A stretch of 64,000 bases of DNA from Iris pallida. Taxonomy: Eukaryota; Streptophyta; Magnoliopsida; Asparagales; Iridaceae. A program made the translations under genes and the position numbers. Every line of letters starts with the position of its first letter. Within the stretch, counting starts at the first letter, position 1. Location of the stretch: the NCBI GenBank assembly GCA_029216955.1, contig JANAVB010006997.1, positions 181,838-245,837 of the forward strand. Reading direction: 5' to 3'. Below are positions 55,998 through 64,000 of the stretch, piece by piece. The notes beneath the pieces were generated by a model that saw only the letters and a program-made list of their open reading frames with translations, did not search any database and had not been told where the DNA came from.

Positions 55998-56530
55998 TAA
56001 GGTGTGTCGTCTAAGGAAGGCCCTCTATGGCCTGAAACAATCACCTCGTGCATGGTTTGGTAGATTTACACAGGTGGTTACTCAATTTGGAATGTGTCAG
56101 TCGAAGAAGGACCATTCAATCTTCTATCGACACACATCTGCTGGAAGAATACTTCTTGGTGTCTACGTTGATGATATTGTAATCACGGGAGATGACAGCC
56201 AGGGTATTGCAAGTCTCAAGAAGTTTCTTGGAGAACAATTTCAAACCAAGGATATGGGATCCTTGAACTATTTTTTGGACATTGAAGTCACACGGGATAA
56301 GCGGGACATTGTAATGTCTCAAAGAAAATATGTACTGGATATACTAAATGATGCAGGCATGATGCAAGCAAAGGGAGCAAACTCATATGGATCCAGGGGC
56401 AAAATTACTCCCAGACGAAGGGGTCCTGATGACCAATCCAGATCAGTATCGTCGAGTGGTTGGAAAATTCAACTACTTGGCAGTCATGACGCGTCCGGAT
56501 ATTTTTTTTGCAGTAAGTGTCGCAAGTAGA
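55998..56530 (+). pseudogene. Copia RT, C-terminal half
   Basis: It continues the frame of 43083-44848 after the gypsy insertion: KVCRLRKALYGLKQSPRAWF, catalytic YVDDIVITGDD, LNYFLDIEVTRDKRDIVMSQ, KYVLDILNDAGM. A one-base shift near 56385 puts the rest out of frame (SYGSRGKITPRRRG). Confidence 0.93.
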
Positions 56531-56659
56531 TTCATGGCTTCTCCAAAAGTTCCACACTAGCAGGCAGTTCTCAGAATTTTGTGTTATCTAGTAAAGAATC
56601 CAGGAAAAAGGAATTCCAATGGAGAATAATGGACACACTCGCATTGAGTGTTTTACTGA

Positions 56660-57124
56660 TGCTGACTGAGGGCAAGTTTGACAGATAGACGGTCTACATC
56701 TGGCTACTCAGTATTTGTTGGCGAAAATCTAGTATCATGGAAAAGCAAGAAACAAAGTGTGATAGCACGCTCAAGCTCGGAAGCAGAATATCGAGCTATT
56801 GCTCATGGCACGTCAGAGATATTATATATGAAGCATCTCCTACAAGAACTGGGAGAAGACGCAGGATCTCAAGTGGCAGACCTATGATGTGATAACCAAT
56901 CTGCTATTCACATTTCCATAAATCCAGTATTTCATGAACGGACGAAGCATATTGAAATTGACATTCATTTTGTTCGTGATGAATATACAAAAGGAGTGAT
57001 AAAGTTTTAACATGTACGGACCGGCGACCAGATAGCTGATATCTTCACAAAGCCTCTTCTGGGTCCCCGGGTTCAATTTTTATGTAACAAGCTGGGCATG
57101 ATTGACATCTATGCTCCAGCTTGA
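56660..57124 (+). pseudogene. Copia RNase H and C-terminus
   Basis: [39 protein letters not shown], then after a TGA at 56886-56888, [38 protein letters not shown] and ADIFTKPLLGPRVQFLCNKL. This is the standard copia RNase H end. Stops at 56886 and 57008 break it. Confidence 0.9.
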
Positions 57125-57131
57125 GGGAGGG
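57121..57131 (+). other. Copia polypurine tract
   Basis: TTGAGGGAGGG directly precedes the 3' LTR start TGTTAAG. Confidence 0.88.
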
Positions 57132-57262
57132 TGTTAAGTGTTATATTAGAGTTATTAGTTATTGGGCTTTAGTCCCACATTGCTTAGAGTAATAGGAGAG
57201 CTCCTATATATATGTGTAGTCTCTCTTCAATAAAGAAATCATCTATTTTATTCCATTCTACA
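57132..57262 (+). mobile_element. 3' LTR of the copia element
   Basis: 131 bp, TGTTAAG to TTCTACA, followed by GTGCA (the target duplication). Confidence 0.95.
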
Positions 57263-57267
57263 GTGCA

Positions 57268-57984
57268 GGTTTAGGGTGATTATATATCGCATTTCTCTTT
57301 AAAGCTCCTGCTCTTCTCGATCTTCCACTTATAGAATACTAGCAAGTAACAACTTTGTCTAACAAAACCAGACCCAAAAAAGTACTCAAACAAGACCAAG
57401 TATGACAAAATGATGCCAAAAAAATTGCATCTCCAGTAAGCTAGACGGCTTTGATTGCTCGTCTAAGACGTTTTCAATGGTTCACTAAATAGTTATTTGG
57501 TTTCTATACTTATCTGAAATTTTTTCGTTTTTTGGTACCTCAGAAAGTTCTCTGGAAACTTTATGCCTTGATCTTGGTACCTTGCAGTTTCAGCTGGGAA
57601 GATTTTCTTCTGTTTATAACATTGGAAGCCTTCTTGGTTGATGTGCATTTTACTATCTTTTACTACTTCTCCATGAGTGCGTGTTGTGAGGAGACCTTCT
57701 GAAAATTCACAATAGATATCCTCTATGGCTCAGAGATGAGAAGCCGGATGTGCACATCACAATCGTCAGCAGAGGTAGCAAATACTATTGAGATGGTCTA
57801 ATTCCTTGGATATAGGTCAGGAGCCGGGTATGTTAGGCTAACCCAATGCCCCATGTTCATAGTGAGACCCAACTTTCAAATATAATAAGAAACATGCTAT
57901 GGTTAACGTGTGTTTCTTTCTTATCCTTTAAAACTGCATGCTTTTTCTTTCTTATCCTTTCAAACTACATGCTTTTTGAAAGTC
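57268..57984. other. Flank of the copia insertion, no gene recognised
   Basis: Continuation of the DNA interrupted at 41013. No RNase J exon or other coding motif was seen on either strand. A duplicated ATGCTTTTTCTTTCTTATCC / CATGCTTTTTGAAAG motif is present near 57890-57985. Confidence 0.45.
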
Positions 57985-58432
57985 GTATTTTGGAATCCAA
58001 TTTAATCCCAAATCGGATATGGGATGAGAGTTGATTGGTTTACATTTGAGTACTTGGGTCTCATTGTACATCTCGTGTTAACCATTGCAAGGGGGTGATG
58101 TGATGATACACATGGAGCAAAGCATGGGTCATGTCTTGTCAAGCCCATGAGTTCGGGTGTGACGAATGGTATCAGAGCTACATAGTGGATCCGTATAGTT
58201 GATCCTTTTTCCACCGGTGGGACTGGCCATTTACACGAGCTACGAGGATAATGTGTCTTTGGGTAGGGAAGTTTTTTGAAACCTGAAGACTTAGTCCCAC
58301 ATTAGATATGCAATGAGGGCTTGATTGGTTTATATTTGAGTGCTTGGATCTCATGTGTACATCTGGATTAATCATTTTGGCTAGTGATAATTGATGATCC
58401 ACATGGGACCTGGCATATACATAGGATAGGAC
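57985..58432 (+). mobile_element. TRIM-like unit: short LTR, primer site, tiny internal part, second LTR
   Basis: First LTR-like block TTTAATCCCAAATCGGATAT ... CATGAGTTCGGGTGTGA, then TGGTATCAGAGCTAC (58168-58182; initiator tRNA-Met-type primer site), about 100 bp of non-coding sequence, then a second block ACTTAGTCCCACATTAGATA ... GGACC. Total about 450 bp, typical of terminal-repeat retrotransposons in miniature. The second block is interrupted by the MITE at 58433. Ends are approximate. Confidence 0.55.
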
Positions 58433-58672
58433 CAAGGTTGTGAAAAGTGCTAAGCGCTAGTCGGGCGGCACATGCAGCCTAGCGCCTAACTCGTCTAGGC
58501 GACCGCCTAGATCTACTGGGATCGACCAACCCTCACCCCACCCCCAAAAAAAAAAATCCATGAAAAATAAATCACGGATCTAGAAAAAAAAATTTGCAAA
58601 TCACCGCCTTGGCCCGATTTCGATAGAATTTTGGGCGGGGCATGGCTGCTTAGGCCGGTTTTTAGAACAATG
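58433..58672. mobile_element. hAT-like MITE, 240 bp, related to 36598-37014
   Basis: Ends CAAGGTTGTGAAAAGTGC and GGCCGGTTTTTAGAACAATG are imperfect inverted repeats resembling CAGTGTTCTAAAAATCGGCC of the other copy. An 8-bp duplication with one mismatch (GATAGGAC at 58425-58432, GATAGAAC at 58673-58680) flanks it. The interior is rich in GCCTAG and GGGCGG words. Confidence 0.75.
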
Positions 58673-58744
58673 GATAGAACATAACAAGTATATGAATTAG
58701 TGGCCACGTCACAGTCGATCATTCATCATTTGAAGAAATGAGGT

Positions 58745-59095
58745 GTTTTTGAATCCAAGATTTAATCCCACATCAAATATGGGATGCGAGTTTGATTAGT
58801 TTACATTTGAGTGCTTAAGTCTCATTGTACATCTCGTGTTAAGCATTTTGCAAGGGGGTAAAGTGATGATACATGTGAAACAAAGCATGGGTCATGTCCT
58901 GTCAAGCCCATGGGTCGGGATGTGATAAATGGTATCAGAGCTACATAGTGGTTTCTTTTTCTGCTGGTGAGTATGCCATTTGCACGGAATGTGACGAGGC
59001 CACCGTGTCTTTTGAGCATAAGAGATTTTGAGATACATCAGATATCCATGAGAGTTTAGTTGGTTTACATTTGAGTATGTGGATCTCATGTACAC
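58745..59095 (+). mobile_element. Second TRIM-like unit, truncated on the right
   Basis: It repeats the layout of the first unit: AATCCCACATCAAATATGGG ... CAAGCCCATGGGTCGGGATG, primer site TGGTATCAGAGCTAC (58931-58945), short internal part, then the start of a second LTR (GATACATCAGATATCCATGA ... GGATCTCATGTACAC). It is cut at 59096 by the copia LTR. Confidence 0.55.
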
Positions 59096-59159
59096 TGCAG
59101 AATGCAGAATAATAGGATGATCATTGATAATGAGAGAATACATTATATATAGGAAGGAG

Positions 59160-59236
59160 TGTAAAACCCACATTTTGATTTTCTTTTAATAATGGGTTTT
59201 ATAATAATTACTGGCTAGTAATTATAGAATAATGTG

Positions 59237-59286
<50 letters not shown>

Positions 59287-61903
59287 GTCGGTTAAAATGG
59301 AAAAAACAAAAATTTTTTATTTTAATTAATTGATATAATTGCAATGGTTATTAATTGTCGATATTTTAGCTAGTTTTAATTTAAGGCATTTTAGCCAAGC
59401 CCGCAGTTGAGCCTAGCGTAACCCGTTCTCTATCCAACCCGCTAACCCAAAACCCAATAAACTAAATCCTACCGTTCAATCCACTACCCAGCCCCTCGTG
59501 ATCCACTTCCTCCGTCGAAAACCCCCCCCCCCCCTCCACACCCACATAGCCCCTCTTCCTCCTTCACGTACATCTCATCAGAAACTCCCTTCTCACAGAA
59601 CCTCACAGAACTTTCTCCCCCTCACCACCTTCACAAAACCTCCCTCTCTCTCCACACCCCTCCTTCCCCTAATCTGAGAGCACCCTGGCGTTTCCCGCGA
59701 CGTCTCGTCCGATTCAACATCTCATTCGAGGCGTTTTCGCGAAACCCCGATCGGCCGATCGCCTCCCGCTAGGCCTCCCGCGGCCGCCCACCTTCCGCCA
59801 GCCCCCTTGCGGCCTCCCCGTCGGCCGCTAGCACCCTGCGCGGCGTCCCCCCGGCATCGCTAGCCCCGCGCGGCCCTCCCTGGCGCCGCCAGCGCTGCCC
59901 CCGCGTGCCGTCTGCGCGCTCCCCGCGTGCGCCGCGCCGTCCCGCTCGCGTGCCCCTGCACGCGTACGTCCGCGTCATGTCGTTTCGTGCGACCCCGAGT
60001 CTGAGGCCTCCCCTCGGTTCTCTTTCTCCAACTTTTCGGTAAGCCTTCTGTCAGAGTTCTGTTCAGTTCCAGAATAGAATTAGGTAGAGAAACCCAACTT
60101 TCTGTCTGACCGGAATAGACAAAATGAAGCTCTGTCAATTCCGGGATAATTAGTTTCCTAAATTAGATTTGTGATGATTATTAGGATTAATTAAATTGAT
60201 TAATGCATAATGGTAGATTATTATTACTAAAGACAATATTGATACCATTATAATCGTCGGGTTATGTATATAATTATTCAGAATGAATATTAGTTTTATT
60301 AATAAAAGACTGTGTTTATTCCGTTAATAAATTATAGCCAGAAATTAGATTCATTAGTACAGTTAATATTTTTAGGAAATAAACGTTAGTTATATTTCCT
60401 TAATAAATCCTTTAATTATTCGCGTAATTAAATGTTTTCTCATTAATTATTAATACAAAATACTTTTTTGTAATAAACTCGTTAAAATATTTAGTTAGCT
60501 TTTGTCTTATTGAAATAAAGTTTTAAGACGGTATTTTAATTACTACTCTTAAATATATTCCTAAAATATTAAGTATTTCTAACTAAATGAATCTCGTAGT
60601 ATTATAACTACTAAAATGGTATTTTTTTATATTTAAAAATATCTATTTAAATACTATGGTTAGTTTAGGTGAATAAAACACTATTTAGTTTCAAAAGTAT
60701 TTTCCTGGTATTTTATATAAGTAAATCTAATTAGAATATTAGTTTATGAGAAACCGTTTATTATTTACTAATAAATAAAATATAGTATTTCTCGCATTAT
60801 TTATAAAAAAAATAATAGTTTTATTAGAAGATCGTTTTTACCAATTATTATACGTGGTTAAAAGTATTAAAAATAATTACAGGTTTACTTTTCTAAAATA
60901 TAAGCCTTGTTAATAATAAATTGATCATTAAGTAATAGTTGTCGTTATTAATTAAAACTCTTAGAATGGTTTCTAAACCAGATTATTAAATTAATGTAGG
61001 TTCCATAGCCTAAGTCTGAGGCCGTTTTTCCTGTCCCCTTACAAGCATCGAAAAAACCAAGGCAAGTTCATATTTATTCAAACTAATATTTTAGTTGATA
61101 ATTAAATTTATTGCATCATTAGAATTATCGTATTGACACTTGATCCACGGGATCCTTCTCGGACCCAAATTGATTGTTTGATTGACTCATTGACTCGGGA
61201 TTGAGGAGTAGTGTTAGCACCTGTGGTCAAAGCCCCTTATTTCCTCATTGTGGATAGCGGAAGCCCAACTCATTTGGGCTGAAGCCGGACCGTGTTCACT
61301 AGAACACATATTGCCTCTATCTCCAATCGGCCACAGGATGTTGCACGCTCAAAATACTATTGCTAGATAGATTGGATCATTTTCATTTCCAGAGATTTAC
61401 TGTTTTACTGCATTCTTTATTATATTTAGAAAATAAATTATGTTACAAAATTGCTTCCTGTCTCTTTAATTATTTATTAAAATTGTTGGATTGGATATAT
61501 ATATGTTCTTGCTCCCCTCCTGACTGGAGACCAATATTTTAGGTGACTGCGATGAGGAGGAGCTTGCTTTTAGTTCCTATTGCGGACCTGACTTAGCTTC
61601 CGAGGAGATAGTCGAACCTAGATAGGGCGCCCCGGAGTTTTAGCCGCTTTTGCCTTTTAGTTTTTCCTTTATTTGGAAGTTGTAATAAGAACAGAGTTGT
61701 AATAACTTAATACTCTTCCTGCTTGTATTCTCCAGTTAGACACTTGGTTTGCATTTCAAAAGTTTTAATAAAGTTTTATTTTCGTATTTAGAACGTTGTG
61801 CTTGCGTTACAACTGATCGATACATCTTACTGCCGCTGTCTCACAACGGTGCAGGCTGGACATGATCCGACTGGACCCAGTATCTTGGGATCGGGTCGTG
61901 ACA
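59160..61903 (+). mobile_element. Gypsy solo LTR, 2744 bp
   Basis: Starts TGTAAAACCCACA, ends TTGGGATCGGGTCGTGACA, the plus-orientation LTR termini of the chromovirus type. No internal sequence adjoins. Contents: (ATT)n microsatellite, C-rich tracts, a very GC-rich 300 bp (59690-60000), AT-rich sequence, and a 3' part with GGTGCAGGCTGGACATGATC similar to the ends of the LTRs at 10302 and 11063. Flanked by AGGAG / AGAAG, a duplication with one change. Frames in the GC-rich part are chance. Confidence 0.85.
59238..59286. repeat. (ATT)n microsatellite
   Basis: About sixteen ATT/TTA trinucleotides inside the solo LTR. Confidence 0.97.
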
Positions 61904-61978
61904 AGAAGTTGGCCTCTCTTTATTATTCTACCCGATATGGGACTAAAGCCCAATAGTCTAATACACTAATACTTAACA

Positions 61979-64000
61979 CCCTCTCTCAAACTGGAACATA
62001 TATGTCAATCATGTCCAGCTTGTTACAAAGAAACTAAATACGATGACCTAAAAGAGACTTCGTAAATATATCAGCTATCTGATCTCCAGTCTTCACATCG
62101 TGAAATGTGATCATCCCCTTATGGTATTCATAACGGACAAAATGAATGTCAATCTTAATGTGATTCGTCCGTTAATGGAATACGGAATTGGTAGCAATAT
62201 GGATAGCGAACTGATTATCACACCATATATCTATTCATCTATTGCTTTCAATCATGCTTCTTCTCCCAACTCTTGTAGAAGACGTTGCAAATATAACACT
62301 TCTGCGGTGCCATGAGCAATTGCTCGATATTCTGCTTCTGAACTTGATCGTGAGACCATACTTTGTTTCTTGCTCTTCCACGATACTAAATTTCCACCAA
62401 TAAATACTGAGTAGACCGTCTATCAGTAAAACTTGCGCCCCAATCCGCATCTGCGAAACATTCAAGATGAGTATGTCCCTGATTCTCCATCCAAATTCCT
62501 TCCCTCGAAATCTCGGCTAGATAGTGCAGGATTCTGAGAACTGCCTGCCAATGTGGAACTCGTGGAGAAGCCATAAATCTAATCGTGACACTTACGGCAA
62601 AAAAAACTGTCTGGACGAGTCATGATTGCCAAGTAGTTAAATTTTTCAACCACTCGACGATACTCATCCGAATTAGTCATCAGTATCCCATCAGTATCCC
62701 CTCATCAGGGAGTAACTTTATCCTTGGATCCATGGGTGAAGTTGCTCCCTTAGCTTGCATCATTCTTGCTTCAGTTAGAATGTCAAGCACATATTTTTGC
62801 TGAGACACTACAATATCTCGCTTTCTTTTTGTGACTTTAATGTCCAAGAAGTACTTCAACAATTCCATTTCCTTGGTCTGATATTGGTCACCCAGAAACT
62901 TATTCAGTCCTACAATAGCCTGACTGTCGTCTCCTGTAATCACAATGTCATCAACATAAACACACAGTAGTATTCTTCTAGCTGACGTCTGTCGGTAAAA
63001 TACCCAATGGTCCTTCTTCGATTGACACATGCCAAACTGGGTAACAACATGTGTAAATCGACCAAACCAAGCACGAGGTGATTGTATGAGACCCTAGAGG
63101 TTTCTCTGCAGACGACACACTTTACCCTCCCTTGCAACGAACCCAGGAGGTTGCACCATATATACTTCTTCTTCAAGGTCCCTATGGAGAAATGCAATCT
63201 TCACATCCAACTGAAGGGACGGTCATAGAGGTAAGGCTAGGAGCACTCACACAGAAGTCATTCTGGCAACTGGGAAGAATGTTTCAAAATAATCCTCATC
63301 ATACGTCTGAGAATATCCTTTTGACACAAGGCGAGCTTTTAGACAATCAAGAGTGCCATCCGGTTTCACTTTCACCTTGATTGTGAACACTCATTTGCAT
63401 CATACTTCCTTCTTACCAGTAGGCAAATCCACCAAGTCCTACGTATGAGTTTTCCGGAGTGGTCGCATTTCCTCTTACATAGAGGCACACTAACCAAAAT
63501 GTTTGAGTCCCTCCTCTGCAGAATTGGAAATTTGAATCCCATCAAAAGTAGCCACCAGGGACTAAGTGTAACTTGCGAGCCTTTTGTAGTTGTCAACATA
63601 AAATAATGGTCACAATATGTACGACGGGGGGCGAGTCGGTATATCAGGAGGTGGTAGAGCAGTAGAGTTGGAGGAAGACTTGGATGATGACACCTGCTCT
63701 ATAGCTGTGGACACTATTGATAATGCTTTTTTCTGACGGAGCTGATGTTTACAAACATCAGATCGAGAGACTTAGTTGACATGGGAGGGCATCCGTACGG
63801 GGGGCTCCTGTAGTTGAATAGGGTACAATATGATGTTCTCTTCTGGATAAACTCTTACAGAGGATCATTATGTAGAGTAGGTGGTGGAAAATCGATCTCA
63901 ACAAAGGTAACATCCAGAGACACAAAATACCTCTTCAAAGTCGAGAAAAAACTACGATACCCTTTCTAATCATTAAGATACTCAAGAAAAATACATTTGA
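61979..64000 (-). pseudogene. Degraded pol of the second copia (RNase H, RT and start of linker), runs off the window
   Basis: Minus-strand reading in pieces: RNase H ([29 protein letters not shown]), RT (SKKDHWVFYRQTSARRILLC, YVDDIVITGDDSQAIVG, KYFLDIKVTKRKRDIV, KYVLDILTEARMMQ), FVAREGKVCRL near 63130, then a heavily broken RT N-terminus and linker (RYFVSLDVTFVEIDFP near 63930). Amino-acid pieces are closely similar to the 41014 copia, so it is the same family but older. Many stops and frameshifts. The 5' part is beyond 64000. Confidence 0.88.

Larger units (their letters stand above)
41014..57262 (+). mobile_element. Ty1/copia element with 11.1-kb gypsy insertion
   Basis: LTRs at 41014-41155 (142 bp) and 57132-57262 (131 bp) are near-identical apart from an 11-bp indel (GAGGCTAGCCTCTCC versus GAGCTCC). 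The exact 5-bp duplication GTGCA flanks the whole (41009-41013, 57263-57267). Domain order gag, protease, integrase, RT, RNase H (integrase before RT) is that of Ty1/copia. Without the insertion the element is about 5.1 kb, normal for the group. Frameshifts in gag/PR and RT make it defective. The LTRs contain TATATATATG and TAGTCTCTCTTCAATAAAG, probable promoter/polyadenylation region. Confidence 0.95.
59096..61978 (-). mobile_element. 3' LTR of a second, minus-strand copia, split by a solo LTR
   Basis: The two pieces 59096-59159 (TGCAGAATGCAGAATAATAG ... TATATAGGAAGGAG) and 61904-61978 (AGAAGTTGGCC ... ACTAATACTTAACA) together match the reverse complement of the 41014 copia LTR, with about 134 bp in total. 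They are separated by the 2.7-kb solo LTR. Duplicated pentamers AGGAG/AGAAG mark the insertion point. Then the inverted polypurine tract CCCTCTCTCAA follows at 61979. Confidence 0.85.

Noticed and set aside
59769..60138. Arg/Gly/Ala-rich minus-strand frames
   Set aside because: They lie in the GC-rich block of a solo LTR and match nothing known. Composition alone explains them.

Overview
This is a flowering-plant nuclear window dominated by nested transposable elements. It holds Ty3/gypsy chromoviruses with long LTRs (about 2.2-3.0 kb), Ty1/copia elements with very short LTRs (about 130-140 bp), MITEs, TRIM-like repeats, an organellar-type PPR fragment and a plant-specific RNase J-type gene with GT-AG introns. 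No bacterial-style operons, rRNA, tRNA or CRISPR were seen. The species cannot be fixed from the sequence alone.

Layout. 1-5688: right part of a minus-strand LTR element (5' LTR 3521-5688, tRNA-iMet-type primer site, 3.5 kb internal part without visible gag). 5689-11063: LTR remnants (one minus-type, two plus-type) with tandem repeats. 11064-12817: AT-rich DNA, a gypsy leader remnant and a frameshifted Transposase_32-like ORF. 12818-25277: a recombinant gypsy/Tekay-type array on the minus strand, ordered truncated gag-PR, LTR, full internal region, LTR. 25278-26934: 3' end of a Sirevirus-like copia. 26935-29341: non-genic DNA and an AT-rich MITE-like element.

29765-39721 (minus strand): the last three coding exons of chloroplast ribonuclease J (RNJ). 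They are separated by a 602-bp intron and an 8.4-kb intron. The large intron holds a PPR gene fragment, a long-TIR Mutator-like element that itself contains a second element with a palindromic minisatellite, a Tourist-like MITE, and a small non-coding LTR element carrying a hAT-like MITE. Upstream RNJ exons (the metallo-beta-lactamase part) are not visible up to 64000. If the gene is continuous, its next intron exceeds 24 kb.

41014-57262: a copia element (TSD GTGCA) whose reverse transcriptase is split by an 11.1-kb gypsy element (44849-55992, TSD GAGGG). 57268-59095: flank, two TRIM-like units and a second copy of the hAT-like MITE. 59096-64000: a minus-strand copia of the same family as the first, its 3' LTR interrupted by a 2.7-kb gypsy solo LTR, and its degraded pol running off the window.

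The only likely host gene is RNJ. All gag-pol copies carry stops or frameshifts. Several of the stops are CAG-to-TAG or TGG-to-stop changes, as expected from cytosine deamination in silenced DNA. Most LTR borders were set by eye from TG...CA ends, target-site duplications and comparison of paired copies. Where pairs exist they should be good to a few bases.
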